This document shows positions 31,293 to 40,379 of a stretch of DNA of 64,000 bases, piece after piece (position 1 is the stretch's first letter; every line of letters begins with the position of its first letter). The notes beneath the pieces were generated by a model. That model was not told the DNA's origin. It ran no database searches and was given only the letters and a program-made list of their open reading frames with translations. Both the position numbers and the translations under genes were made by a program. This DNA is from an uncultured Cellulomonadaceae bacterium (GTDB lineage Bacteria > Actinomycetota > Actinomycetes > Actinomycetales > Cellulomonadaceae), in NCBI GenBank assembly GCA_947495165.1, contig CANLXM010000003.1, positions 186,001 to 250,000 of the forward strand, in the 5' to 3' direction.

Positions 31293-32201
31293 ATGGCACT
31301 CACCACAGGCACTCCCGCTCCCGCGTCGGCCGAGCTGCGCGGCGAGAACAAGATGAGCAAGGGCCGCTGGGCGAGGGAGGTCGGGTGGCGCTACATCGTC
31401 GCGGTGCTCGCCATCGCGTACGCGGGCTTCCCGATCATCTACATCATCTCCGTCTCGCTCAACGACTCCCAGCTGCTCTCCGGGTCCAACGACCTCTTCG
31501 CCGACGTCACGACCATCAACTATCAGGCGCTCGGTGACACGTACTTCTGGAGTTGGGTCGTCAACACCCTCGTGATCGGTTCGATCACCGCTGTCGGAAC
31601 CGTGATCATGGGAGCCGCAGCCGCGTACACGTTCTCGCGGTTCCGGTTCACCGGACGCCGGGTCGGCCTGACGGCGCTCCTCGTGATCCAGATGTTCCCG
31701 CAGCTGCTCGCGTTCGTCGCGATCTACCTGCTGCTGCTCTCGCTCGGCGACGTGGTCCCGGCCCTCGGCCTGAACTCGCGTCTCGCGCTGATCATGGTCT
31801 ACCTCGGCGGTGCGCTCGGGGTGAACACGTTCCTCATGTACGGGTTCTTCAACACGATCCCGGTCGAGCTCGACGAGGCCGCGAAGATCGACGGTGCGAC
31901 GCACGCGCAGATCTTCTGGACCATCATCCTGCGCCTGGTCGCACCGATCCTCGCGGTCGTCGGACTGCTGTCCTTCATCTCGAGCTTCTCGGACTTCCTG
32001 CTGGCGAAGCTGATCCTCGTCGAGGAGAAGAACTGGACGCTCGCCGTCGGCCTCTACGGGTGGGTCTCGGACCGCCTCGAGGCGAACTGGGGCTTGTTCG
32101 CGGCCGGCGCCACGATCGCCGCGATCCCGGTCGTGCTGCTGTTCCTGTTCCTGCAGAAGTACATCGTGTCGGGTCTGACGGCGGGATCCGTCAAGGGATG
32201 A
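31293..32201 (+). CDS. malG: Maltodextrin ABC transporter permease MalG
   Basis: 302-residue permease with six transmembrane helices. The EAA loop reads DEAAKIDGATHAQIFWTIIL and the C-terminus LQKYIVSGLTAGSVKG is a MalG hallmark. It starts right after the malF stop; an internal ATG at 31353 is a possible shorter start. The stop overlaps the ATG of the neopullulanase gene (ATGA), coupling uptake and degradation. Confidence 0.94.
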   Translation: MALTTGTPAPASAELRGENKMSKGRWAREVGWRYIVAVLAIAYAGFPIIYIISVSLNDSQLLSGSNDLFADVTTINYQALGDTYFWSWVVNTLVIGSITAVGTVIMGAAAAYTFSRFRFTGRRVGLTALLVIQMFPQLLAFVAIYLLLLSLGDVVPALGLNSRLALIMVYLGGALGVNTFLMYGFFNTIPVELDEAAKIDGATHAQIFWTIILRLVAPILAVVGLLSFISSFSDFLLAKLILVEEKNWTLAVGLYGWVSDRLEANWGLFAAGATIAAIPVVLLFLFLQKYIVSGLTAGSVKG

Positions 32202-34030
32202 CGTCCTACGAGTGTGGTGCGGGGGCCTTCGAGCTCCCGCACCACGACGGCTCCGCGCTCTACGTCCCCCAGCAGCGGCCGGACCTCGGCGACACGGTCA
32301 CCGTGCGCTTGCGGGTGCCGCTCGACTACCCCGAGACCGCCGTGCACGTGCGGATGGTGCGCGACGGTGAGCCCCGCACGGCACCGGCACGGCTCGCGGG
32401 AACCGACGCCGACGCCCGGTGGTACGAGGCCGACGTCCTCGTGCACAACCCCGTCACGCGGTACCGGTTCATGCTCGTGGACCCCGACGGCTACGCGTGG
32501 CTGAACGCGCGCGGGCTGATCCGCCGGGGGATCACCGACGAGTACGACTTCCAGCTGACGACCGCCCCGCGCGCGCCGCGGTGGCTGCGTGACGCCGTCG
32601 TCTACCAGATCTTCCCCGACCGCTTCGCGCGGTCCGGGCGGACGCGCGCCGCTACGCCCGACTGGGCGATCCCCGCGCGCTGGGACGACGAGCCCATCGC
32701 GGCCGGCCCCGGCGTCGCGCAGCAGCTCTACGGCGGCGACCTCGACGGCGTCGTGGACCGCCTCGACCACGTGGCCGACCTCGGCGCGACCACGGTTTAC
32801 CTGACGCCGATCTTCCCGGGCCGCTCCAACCACCGGTATGACGCGTCCACGTTCGACCACGTCGACCCGCTGCTCGGCGGGGACGACGCCCTCGCGCGCC
32901 TGCGTGCCGCCCTGAGCGAGCGCGGCATGCGCCTCGTCGGCGACATCACCACCAACCACACCGGCGCGGGCCACGAGTGGTTCGCCCGCGCCCGCGCGGA
33001 CGAGGACGCACCCGAGCGTGACTTCTACTACTGGACGCAGGACGAGCCCGGCTACGTCGGCTGGCTCGAGCACGCCTCGCTGCCCAAGCTCGACTACCGC
33101 TCGCCCGAGCTCGCACGACGCATGATCGAGGGCGCGGGCTCCGTCGTCGGGCGGTGGCTGCAGCCGCCGTTCAGCCTCGACGGCTGGCGGGTCGACGTCG
33201 CGAACATGACCGGTCGGTACGGCGAGATCGACGACACCGCCGCGGTTGCGCGCACGGTGCGCGAGACGATCGAGGACATCAACCCCGACGGGATCCTGAT
33301 CTCCGAGCACTTCCACGACGCTCGCGCCGACCTCACGGGGGACGGCTGGCACGGCAACATGAACTACAGCGCGTTCACGCGGCCCGTCTGGTCGTGGCTC
33401 GCGGACCCGTCGTCGGGCCTCTCGCTCCTCGGCCTTCCGGCCGGGACCCCGCGCGCGAGCGGGGCGGCGATGGTCGAGCAGATGCGCGACTTCGACGCCG
33501 CGACGCCGTGGCCGGTGCTGCTGAACCACTGGAACATGCTGTGCTCGCACGACACCCCGCGCATCCGGACCGTCGTCGGCGACCCCACGCTCGTCGAGGT
33601 CGCCGCCGGCCTGCTGCTGACCTACCTCGGCGTGCCCGCGATCTTCGCGGGCGACGAGCTCGGTCTGACCGGGACCACCGGCGAGCACGCACGCGTGCCC
33701 ATGCCCTGGGACCGGCCCGAGCTCCGCGACGAGCGCACGCACGCGGTCTACCGGTCGCTCATCGCGCTGCGCCACGCGCACGCCGCGCTGCGCGAGGGGT
33801 CGCTGCGGTGGGTGCTCGTCGAGGACGACGCCGTGGGCTACCTGCGGGAGACCGCCGACGAGACGCTGCTCGTCGTCGTCGCGCGGGGGCCCTGGTCGGG
33901 CGCTGCTCTGCCCGCGCAGTGGTCGGACGCTCCCGAGACGCTCTACGGCGCGCACGACCTCACGGAGACGGACGAGGGCTGGACGGTCCACGGCGCTGGG
34001 CCGGCCGTCGGTGTGTGGCGTCTGCGCTGA
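32198..34030 (+). CDS. GH13 neopullulanase / cyclomaltodextrinase-like enzyme
   Basis: 610-residue cytoplasmic GH13 enzyme. Residues 1-125 form a beta-sandwich N-domain of the CBM34 type (YRFMLVDPDGYAWLNARGL), and the barrel starts WLRDAVVYQIFPDRF. Catalytic residues are Asp333 (GWRVDVANM), Glu370 (ISEHFH) and Asp452 (CSHDTPR). The N-domain plus IFPDRF fits the cyclomaltodextrinase, neopullulanase and maltogenic amylase subfamily that opens cyclodextrins and cuts pullulan or maltodextrins. It overlaps malG, so it is the fourth gene of the operon. Confidence 0.92.
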   Translation: MTSYECGAGAFELPHHDGSALYVPQQRPDLGDTVTVRLRVPLDYPETAVHVRMVRDGEPRTAPARLAGTDADARWYEADVLVHNPVTRYRFMLVDPDGYAWLNARGLIRRGITDEYDFQLTTAPRAPRWLRDAVVYQIFPDRFARSGRTRAATPDWAIPARWDDEPIAAGPGVAQQLYGGDLDGVVDRLDHVADLGATTVYLTPIFPGRSNHRYDASTFDHVDPLLGGDDALARLRAALSERGMRLVGDITTNHTGAGHEWFARARADEDAPERDFYYWTQDEPGYVGWLEHASLPKLDYRSPELARRMIEGAGSVVGRWLQPPFSLDGWRVDVANMTGRYGEIDDTAAVARTVRETIEDINPDGILISEHFHDARADLTGDGWHGNMNYSAFTRPVWSWLADPSSGLSLLGLPAGTPRASGAAMVEQMRDFDAATPWPVLLNHWNMLCSHDTPRIRTVVGDPTLVEVAAGLLLTYLGVPAIFAGDELGLTGTTGEHARVPMPWDRPELRDERTHAVYRSLIALRHAHAALREGSLRWVLVEDDAVGYLRETADETLLVVVARGPWSGAALPAQWSDAPETLYGAHDLTETDEGWTVHGAGPAVGVWRLR

Positions 34031-34044
34031 CTAGGCTGGGCCTC

Positions 34045-35319
34045 GTGCACACCGACTCCCGCCCCGGCTACAGCGCCGCCGACCTCGAGCGGTGGCTCCC
34101 CGAGCCGCCCAAGAGCAAGGCCCGCACGCCGTTCGAGCGGGACCGCGCGCGGCTCGTGCACTCCTCGGCGCTGCGGCGCCTGGGGGCCAAGACGCAGGTC
34201 CTCGGCCCGTCGAGCGACGACTTCATCCGCACCCGCCTGACGCACACGCTCGAGGTCGCGCAGGTCGGGCGCGAGCTCGGCAAGCAGCTGGGGTGCGACC
34301 CCGACGTCGTCGACTCCGCGTGCCTCGCGCACGACCTCGGCCACCCGCCGTTCGGGCACAACGGCGAGCGCGCGCTGGCCGACGTCGCGCGCGACATCGG
34401 CGGTTTCGAGGGCAACGCCCAGACCCTGCGGCTCCTGACGCGCCTCGAGCCGAAGGTCTTCGGGCCCGACGGCGCCGGAGCGGGCCTCAACCTGACGCGC
34501 GCGAGCCTCGACGCGTCGGTGAAGTACCCGTGGCGCCTGTGGGAGGGCCCCCAGGGGCGCCTGACGCACAAGTTTGGCGTCTATCCCGACGACGTCCCGG
34601 TGTTCGAGTGGCTCCGCGCGGGCGCGCCCGCGAACCGCAAGTGCCTCGAGGCTCAGGTCATGGACCTCGCCGACGACATCTCCTACTCGGTGCACGACGT
34701 CGAGGACGCGATCGTCGGCGGGAAGCTCGACCTCGGGCTGATGAGCCAGGACGCCGAGCGCTCGCGCGTGATCGAGGCCGTGACGACCTGGTACGGCGAT
34801 CGATTCACGCCCGACCAGCTCGACGCCGCCATGACCCGCCTCGACCAGGCCGGCCTGTGGATCGACGAGTTCGACGGCACCCGGCGCGCGCTGGCCGAGC
34901 TCAAGGACTCCACGAGCGGGCTGATCGGCCGGTTCTGCCGCGAGGCGCACGACGCCACCCGCGCGGCGGCCGGGGACGGTCCGCTCACGCGGTACGCGGC
35001 CGACCTCGTCGTCCCCGAGGACACCGCCGCGGAGATCCTCGTGCTCAAGGGCGTCGCGGTCGCCTACGTGATGGCCCCGCGTGAGAGCGAGCCGCTGTAC
35101 ATGCGCCAGCGCGAGATCATCCGCGACCTGGTGCGCGTGCTGTCCGAGCGTGCGCCGCTCGCGCTCGAGCCCACCTTCGCCGCGGACTGGCAGGAGGCGG
35201 CCGACGACGACGCTCGCCTGCGCGTCGTGATCGACCAGGTCGCCTCCCTCACGGACGTGTCGGCCGCCCAGTGGCACGCGCGGCACATCCGGCCGCGGGC
35301 GCTCATGAGCGGGGTCTGA
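34045..35319 (+). CDS. dgt: Deoxyguanosinetriphosphate triphosphohydrolase-like protein
   Basis: 424-residue HD-domain dNTPase that hydrolyses dNTPs to nucleoside and tripolyphosphate. The metal-binding HD motif reads RTRLTHTLEVAQ..CLAHDLGHPPFGHNGE. An Arg/Lys-rich start (SKARTPFERDRARLVHSSALRRL) is typical of the family. The GTG at 34045 lacks a Shine-Dalgarno; TAGGCT (34032-34037) ends 7 nt before it, pointing to a leaderless mRNA with its own promoter. dgt-dnaG adjacency is conserved in Actinobacteria. Confidence 0.95.
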   Translation: MHTDSRPGYSAADLERWLPEPPKSKARTPFERDRARLVHSSALRRLGAKTQVLGPSSDDFIRTRLTHTLEVAQVGRELGKQLGCDPDVVDSACLAHDLGHPPFGHNGERALADVARDIGGFEGNAQTLRLLTRLEPKVFGPDGAGAGLNLTRASLDASVKYPWRLWEGPQGRLTHKFGVYPDDVPVFEWLRAGAPANRKCLEAQVMDLADDISYSVHDVEDAIVGGKLDLGLMSQDAERSRVIEAVTTWYGDRFTPDQLDAAMTRLDQAGLWIDEFDGTRRALAELKDSTSGLIGRFCREAHDATRAAAGDGPLTRYAADLVVPEDTAAEILVLKGVAVAYVMAPRESEPLYMRQREIIRDLVRVLSERAPLALEPTFAADWQEAADDDARLRVVIDQVASLTDVSAAQWHARHIRPRALMSGV

Positions 35320-35322
35320 CGC

Positions 35323-37302
35323 GTGGCCCTGATCAAGCGCGAGGACGTCGACGCCGTCCGGGAGCGCGCCCGCATCGACGAGGTCGTGGGCGCCCACGTG
35401 ACCCTCAAGCCCGCGGGCGTGGGCTCCCTCAAGGGGCTGTGCCCGTTCCACGACGAGCGCTCGGCGTCCTTCCACGTCCGGCCGCAGGTGGGCCGCTGGC
35501 ACTGCTTCGGCTGCAACGAGGGCGGCGACGTCATCTCGTTCGTGCAGAAGATCGACGGCCTCGCCTTCACCGAGGCTGTGGAGTACCTCGCCGAGCGGTT
35601 CGGCGTGCAGCTGCGCTACGAGGACGGTGGCGGGCCGCGCCGCAGCGGCGAGCCCGGGCAGCGCCACCGCCTCATGGAGGCGCACCGCGTCGCCGCCCAG
35701 TTCTACGCCGAGCAGCTGTTCACGCCCGGGGCGGCCGCGGCCCGGACGTTCCTGGCGGAGCGCAGCTTCGACCGCGCGGCGGCCGAGCACTTCGGCGTCG
35801 GGTACGCCCCCACGGGCTGGGACGCCCTGCTCAAGCACCTGCGCGGACGCGGGTTCACCGAGGCCGAGCTGACGGCGTCGGGCCTCGTCTCGCAGGGCAA
35901 CCGGGGGATCTACGACCGGTTCCGCGGGCGGCTCGTGTGGCCCATCCGCGACGTCACGGGCGAGACCATCGGCTTCGGGGCGCGCAAGCTCTACGACGAG
36001 GACCAGGGCCCCAAGTACCTGAACACGCCCGAGACGCCCATCTACAAGAAGTCGCAGGTGCTCTACGGCCTGGACCTCGCCAAGCGGGAGATCGCCAAGA
36101 CCAAGCGGATCGTCGTCGTCGAGGGGTACACCGACGTCATGGCGGCCCACCTGTCCGGCGTGACCACGGCAGTCGCGACCTGCGGGACCGCGTTCGGTGG
36201 CGACCACGTGCGGGTGGTGCGACGGCTCGTGGGGGACACCGACGCCGGGGCCGGGCTGCGCCTGGCCGGAGGCTCCTCGGGCGGGGAGATCATCTTCACG
36301 TTCGACGGCGACGCCGCCGGGCAGAAGGCCGCGATGCGGGCGTTCGGCGAGGACCAGCGGTTCTACGCCCAGACGTTCGTCGCGGTCGAGTCGTCCGGGA
36401 TGGACCCGTGCGACCTGCGGCTCGCGCGCGGTCCCGAGGCCGTGCAGGCGCTCGTCGACGGTCGCCAGCCGCTGTTCGAGTTCGTCATCAAGACCACTCT
36501 CGCGTCCTTCGACCTGGAGACCGCCGAGGGGCGCGTGAACGCGTTGCGCGCGGCCGCCCCGGTGGTCGCCGGCATCCGCGACACGGCGCTGCGGCCCGAG
36601 TACGCGCGCGAGCTCGCGGGCTGGCTCGGCATGGACCACGAGAGCGTGCGGCGGGCCGTGACCGATGCGGCACGGCGCGGCGACGCTGCCGGTGGGCGAT
36701 CGGACGGGCGAGGAGAAGGCCGCGACCAGGCGCGGGGTGGGCGCGGCGACGGCTCTCGGAGCGACGGTCCCCGTGGTGACGGCGGGCAGCAGTCCCGGCC
36801 CGCCGCGGCGGAGCGGCCCGATCGCTCCGACCCCGTCGCCCGGCTGGAACGTCAGGTGCTGGAGGTCGTGCTGCAGTACCCCGTGCACACGCCACCGGAC
36901 TTCGACGACCTCGGCCCCGATGCCTTCTCGGTCCCGGCCTGGCGTGCGGTGCACGAGGCGATCCGCGCGGCCGGGGGGGTGACGGTCGCGGGTGCGGCCG
37001 AGCCGGCGACCTGGGTGGGCAAGGTGCTCGAGGAGGCGTCGCCGCCGGTCGTCACGCTGATCGGCGAGCTCGCCGTCGCGCCTCTGCCGGAGGACCGCGA
37101 GAGCGCCATCGAGGAGTACGTCCGCGGGGTGGTGCGCTCGCTCGTCGAGATGCAGATCACCCGGCAGATCGCCGACCTCCGCTCACGGCTGCAGCGCACG
37201 GACGCCGAGCGCGAGGCCGAGGAGTACGGGCGCGTCTTCCGGGAGCTGCTCGACCTCGAGGGCCGGCGCCGGGTGCTGCGGGAGTCGAGCCAGCGGGACT
37301 GA
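35323..37302 (+). CDS. dnaG: DNA primase
   Basis: 659-residue replicative primase. The CHC2 zinc finger has Cys40, His43, Cys61 and Cys64 (CPFH..HCFGC). The catalytic core contains the TOPRIM segment VVEGYTDVMAA and FTFDGDAAGQKAA. A Gly/Arg/Asp-rich linker near residues 450-505 (GRGEGRDQARGGRGDGSRSD) separates it from the helicase-binding C-terminal domain. The GTG starts 3 bp after the dgt stop, so it is co-transcribed with dgt. Confidence 0.97.
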   Translation: MALIKREDVDAVRERARIDEVVGAHVTLKPAGVGSLKGLCPFHDERSASFHVRPQVGRWHCFGCNEGGDVISFVQKIDGLAFTEAVEYLAERFGVQLRYEDGGGPRRSGEPGQRHRLMEAHRVAAQFYAEQLFTPGAAAARTFLAERSFDRAAAEHFGVGYAPTGWDALLKHLRGRGFTEAELTASGLVSQGNRGIYDRFRGRLVWPIRDVTGETIGFGARKLYDEDQGPKYLNTPETPIYKKSQVLYGLDLAKREIAKTKRIVVVEGYTDVMAAHLSGVTTAVATCGTAFGGDHVRVVRRLVGDTDAGAGLRLAGGSSGGEIIFTFDGDAAGQKAAMRAFGEDQRFYAQTFVAVESSGMDPCDLRLARGPEAVQALVDGRQPLFEFVIKTTLASFDLETAEGRVNALRAAAPVVAGIRDTALRPEYARELAGWLGMDHESVRRAVTDAARRGDAAGGRSDGRGEGRDQARGGRGDGSRSDGPRGDGGQQSRPAAAERPDRSDPVARLERQVLEVVLQYPVHTPPDFDDLGPDAFSVPAWRAVHEAIRAAGGVTVAGAAEPATWVGKVLEEASPPVVTLIGELAVAPLPEDRESAIEEYVRGVVRSLVEMQITRQIADLRSRLQRTDAEREAEEYGRVFRELLDLEGRRRVLRESSQRD

Positions 37303-37335
37303 CCGGCCGGCAGGCGCGCGGGGTGACGGGCACGG

Positions 37336-37409
37336 TGGGGCGTCTGGGGCTTGAACCCAGGACCGACGGATTATGAGTCCGCTGCTCTGACCGACTGAGC
37401 TAACGCCCC
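37336..37409 (-). tRNA. tRNA with CAU anticodon (elongator Met or Ile2)
   Basis: 74-nt cloverleaf on the minus strand. The acceptor GGGGCGT/ACGCCCC has discriminator A and no encoded CCA. The anticodon stem GCGGA/TCCGT frames loop CTCATAA, and the T-arm is CTGGGTTCAAGCCCCAG. CAU can be elongator tRNA-Met or, if lysidinylated, tRNA-Ile2; sequence inspection does not settle which. The missing initiator features argue against fMet. A -10-like TAACCT lies at 37439-37444 (minus). Confidence 0.92.
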
Positions 37410-37470
37410 TCGCGCGGCACGTCGTCCGCGCGCCGCCAAGGTTACCGCGCGGTCGGAGTACGGTGGGGCC

Positions 37471-37977
37471 ATGCGTGCACGTCCCTCCCTGAGCCCCGAC
37501 GCCGCTGCCCTCCTGCGGCAGGTCACGAGCGAGCGCGCGCTCGCCGTCGCGCACCTTGCTGACGGTGGCTGGGCCGCTGCGACGCGGTCCTTCGTCGTGA
37601 CGTCGTCCGGGCCAGGGGAAGCGAGCGCGCACGAGTGGGTGGACGTCGACCGCGCGTCGCTGGACCCCGAGACCCGCACGCTCACGGTCTCGTGGGCGGA
37701 CGGGACCGGCACCAGCGCGCTCGTCTTCGCGGACGACTCGGCGTCGCGGTTCACCCTGGTGCTGCGCGAGCAGGTGCAGTCCTCCGTCGTCCTCGCGGAG
37801 TCGCTCAAGCTCCCCGGTGGGGCCGTCGCGCGGGTCGCCGTGCGCCGTCGGCCGAGCGGCGAGCTGTTCTCTCAGGTGATCGGGGACGCCCGCGTGGACC
37901 TCGCCGATCCTGCGACCGCGCGCGTCATCGAGGCCTGCGAGGCACGCCTCCGCGAGGCGTCCGGACTACCCCTGTGA
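37471..37977 (+). CDS. Conserved hypothetical protein
   Basis: 168 residues, soluble, with no recognisable catalytic motif. The middle is beta-rich (EWVDVDRASLDPETRTLTVSWADG, SALVFADDSASRFTLVLREQVQSSVVL), and the end resembles a short helical tail. The strong GC3 bias of the frame supports a real gene. The ATG at 37471 is preceded by TACGGT ending 6 nt upstream and no ribosome site, so a leaderless mRNA is likely. It lies between two tRNA genes and divergent from the CAU tRNA, sharing its promoter region. Function unknown. Confidence 0.8.
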   Translation: MRARPSLSPDAAALLRQVTSERALAVAHLADGGWAAATRSFVVTSSGPGEASAHEWVDVDRASLDPETRTLTVSWADGTGTSALVFADDSASRFTLVLREQVQSSVVLAESLKLPGGAVARVAVRRRPSGELFSQVIGDARVDLADPATARVIEACEARLREASGLPL

Positions 37978-37995
37978 GCCTGATAGAGTTTTCTC

Positions 37996-38013
37996 CGGTC
38001 GCTACGGCGACCG
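37996..38013 (+). promoter_or_regulatory. Leader hairpin abutting tRNA-Asn
   Basis: CGGTCGC-TACG-GCGACCG is a perfect 7-bp stem with a tetraloop ending one base before the mature tRNA 5' end. A TAGAGT -10 at 37984-37989 would start the transcript at about 37996, exactly at the hairpin. Confidence 0.55.
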
Positions 38014-38014
38014 A

Positions 38015-38087
<73 letters not shown>

Positions 38088-38093
38088 CAGCGA

Positions 38094-38127
38094 CAAGGCC
38101 CCGGCAGCCCAGGCAGCCGGGGCCTTG
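38094..38127 (+). terminator. Terminator of tRNA-Asn
   Basis: 12-bp stem CAAGGCCCCGGC/GCCGGGGCCTTG with a 10-nt loop, just downstream of the tRNA. Confidence 0.8.
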
Positions 38128-38163
38128 CTGCGTCTCCGGGGCCGGTGGGGCCGGTGAGCGAGC

Positions 38164-38221
38164 ACGTGCCTGGTGGGGGCCGTGGGACCTTGAGCCCGTA
38201 GGCACCCACCGGCAGGCACGT
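38164..38221. repeat. Extended imperfect hairpin upstream of the epimerase gene
   Basis: Outer stem ACGTGCCTG (38164-38172) with CAGGCACGT (38213-38221). The inner GTGGG/CCCAC pairs after a small bulge. It lies 40 bp before the gene at 38262; it could be a 5' UTR structure or operator. Confidence 0.4.
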
Positions 38222-38261
38222 AGCGTCGAGTCATCAGTTCCCCCAGCGACGTGAGGCTGAC

Positions 38262-39254
38262 ATGATCGACACCCTGGTCCTCGGAGGCACCGGCCTCCTG
38301 GGCTACCACACGAGCCTCGAGCTGTTGCGGCGCGGGTACGGCGTCACGACGCTGTCGCTGCCGACCGAGGACACGAGCTTCCTGCCCGCGACGACGGTGG
38401 CGCACTTCGGCGACGTCACGACGATGCCCGACGACGAGGTGCTCGCCCTGCTGCACGGCAAGCACGCGGTGTTCTACGCGATCGGCGCCGACGAGCGCAC
38501 GGTGCCACCGGCCCCGGCCGCGCGCTTCTTCTACGAGGCCAACGTGCTGCCGACCCAGCGGATCGCGCGACTGGCCCGGCAGGCGGGCGTGCGCAGGTTC
38601 GTGCTGTTCGGCTCGTACACCGCGCAGTGGGCGGAGGAGTGGCCGGACCTCGGCTACCGCGACCGCAACGGCTACCCGCGCACCCGCCTCGCCCAGGAGG
38701 AGATCGCCCACCTCGAGGGCGACGGGGCGATGGACGTGATGGTCCTGCGCCTGCCGTACATCTTCGGGCTCGTCCCCGGGCAGCGCCCGCTCTGGCAGAT
38801 GTTCCTCGACCAGGTGGCGAGCCGTCCCGGCGAGATCCCGGTGCTCGGTGGCTCGACGTCGTCGGTCACCGTGCGCCAGGTCGCCCAAGCGGCCGTGGGG
38901 GCGATGGAGCACGGCGCGCACGGCGGCCGCTACCCGATCAACGCCTACGACCTGACGTACGCGGAGCTGTACCGGCTGTGCTGCGAGGCGCTCGGGCGCA
39001 ACCCCGACGACGTCGTCGTCGTCCCGCTCGAGGCTGTGCTGCCGGGATACCAGGCGGCCCAGGAGCAGACCGCGCGCAGCGGGGCCGAGCACGGCATCCA
39101 CCTGCCCGACAGCGCGAGGTTCCAGGACCGCCACGCCGTGAGCGACCCGGCGCTCAGCGCGATGCTCGGCATCGAGCCCGACGACGTCCCGCTCGCCGTG
39201 CGGGAGTCCCTCGCCTGGTGCGTGGGCAACCCCCGGCTGACCCGCGTCGTCTGA
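38262..39254 (+). CDS. NAD-dependent epimerase/dehydratase (atypical extended SDR)
   Basis: 330 residues. The N-terminal Rossmann motif GGTGLLGYH fits NAD(P) binding in extended short-chain dehydrogenases. The usual catalytic YxxxK is replaced by YPRTR (Tyr then Arg at +4), and the upstream serine region reads LFGSYTAQWAEEW. The loss of Lys suggests altered or no oxidoreductase activity, as in some NmrA-like or sugar-nucleotide-binding members; that is inference. The ATG follows GTGAGG. Transcribed alone. Substrate unknown. Confidence 0.8.
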   Translation: MIDTLVLGGTGLLGYHTSLELLRRGYGVTTLSLPTEDTSFLPATTVAHFGDVTTMPDDEVLALLHGKHAVFYAIGADERTVPPAPAARFFYEANVLPTQRIARLARQAGVRRFVLFGSYTAQWAEEWPDLGYRDRNGYPRTRLAQEEIAHLEGDGAMDVMVLRLPYIFGLVPGQRPLWQMFLDQVASRPGEIPVLGGSTSSVTVRQVAQAAVGAMEHGAHGGRYPINAYDLTYAELYRLCCEALGRNPDDVVVVPLEAVLPGYQAAQEQTARSGAEHGIHLPDSARFQDRHAVSDPALSAMLGIEPDDVPLAVRESLAWCVGNPRLTRVV

Positions 39255-39293
39255 CGCCCGTCCGTCCGACCCGCGTCACCTGACTGGCGACGG

Positions 39294-40289
39294 TCAGAGG
39301 CGGCTGCGGGGTCGCAGCCGGACGTGCGGCAGCTCGGGCGCCGGGAGCGGCGGACCCGGGTATCCCGTGACCTCGCCAAACCGGGCGATGCCGCGGGGCT
39401 CACCGCGCACGGCGGCCTGCCACTCGTCGCGCGCCGTGACGATCTCCTCGTGGGAGCGCCCGACGAAGTTCCACCACATCAGGATGTCCTCTGCGAACGG
39501 TTCGCCACCCAGGAGCACGAGGCGCGCGCCCGCCGCACCAGCGACGAGCTCGACGTGCTCGCGGCCCGGGGCGAGGTATGCGAGCTCCGCGGGCGCGACG
39601 TCGTGCCCTGCCACGCTGAGGTCGCCGACGTCGAGCAGGACGCCGTGCTCGAACGTCGGTTCGAGGGGGAGGCGCACGTGCGCCCCGGCGGGGACGTCGA
39701 CCTGCGCCGCGACCAGGGGAGTGTCCGCACGAGCCGGGGAGGTCACCCCGCACAGGCTCCCCATGAAGACCTGCACCCGCGCCCCGTCGATCGTCACGGT
39801 CGGCACGTCCGCGACGTGCTCGAAGGCCCGCTCGCCGTGCCGGGTCGCCTCGGGCAGTGCCGTCCACAGCTGCACGCCGTGCAGCGTGTCCTGGTCGGGG
39901 AACCGGCGGACCGTGCCCTCCTCCGAGTGACAGATACCGTGCCCAGCGGTCATCAGGTTGAGCTGGCCGGGCCGCACCTCCTGGACGGAGCCGACAGCGT
40001 CCTGATGCAGGACGCGTCCCTCGAACAGCCAGGTGACCGTCTGCAGACCCGTGTGCGGGTGGGGCGGGACGTCCATCCCGCCCGAGGCGCTCAGGGCGTC
40101 GGGTCCGTAGTGGTCGGCAAAGCAGAACGGCCCGATCAGGGACCGCTGACGGGACGGGAGCGTGCGCCGCACGGTCATGGCGCGCGGTCCACCGAGGGGA
40201 ACGTCGCGCGGCTCGATGATCTCGACGCCCCCGTCGACCCGATCGACCGCGCAGTCGTGGTCCTGCGGGTCCGGCTCGTCGTTCGTCAT
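39294..40289 (-). CDS. Pirin family protein
   Basis: 331-residue bicupin. The N-cupin carries the metal-binding HPHTGLQTVTWLFEG and HGICHSEE motifs characteristic of pirins, which act as quercetin dioxygenases or redox-sensing regulators. The C-cupin starts near residue 180. The ATG at 40289 has no workable Shine-Dalgarno; TATGCT (40296-40301, minus) ends 6 nt upstream, so the mRNA is probably leaderless. Convergent with the epimerase gene and divergent from the penicillin-binding protein gene, about 90 bp away. Confidence 0.92.
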   Translation of the reverse strand: MTNDEPDPQDHDCAVDRVDGGVEIIEPRDVPLGGPRAMTVRRTLPSRQRSLIGPFCFADHYGPDALSASGGMDVPPHPHTGLQTVTWLFEGRVLHQDAVGSVQEVRPGQLNLMTAGHGICHSEEGTVRRFPDQDTLHGVQLWTALPEATRHGERAFEHVADVPTVTIDGARVQVFMGSLCGVTSPARADTPLVAAQVDVPAGAHVRLPLEPTFEHGVLLDVGDLSVAGHDVAPAELAYLAPGREHVELVAGAAGARLVLLGGEPFAEDILMWWNFVGRSHEEIVTARDEWQAAVRGEPRGIARFGEVTGYPGPPLPAPELPHVRLRPRSRL

Positions 40290-40379
40290 GTCCTCAGCAT
40301 AGGGAGGCGGTGCGGGGCCTACCCTGGTCGAGGCGCCGGTCCGACGAGGGAGACCGGGCGCGCGACGGCAGGGGGAGAA

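Noticed and set aside
33943..36954. Roughly 1000-codon open frame antisense to dgt and dnaG
   Set aside because: High GC removes stop codons from the antisense frame. The composition is Arg/Val/Glu/His-rich with no domain, and the sense genes are unmistakable.
37336..37409. Initiator tRNA-Met
   Set aside because: The 1-72 position is a normal G-C pair and the anticodon stem lacks the three G-C pairs of an initiator tRNA; elongator Met or Ile2 is retained.
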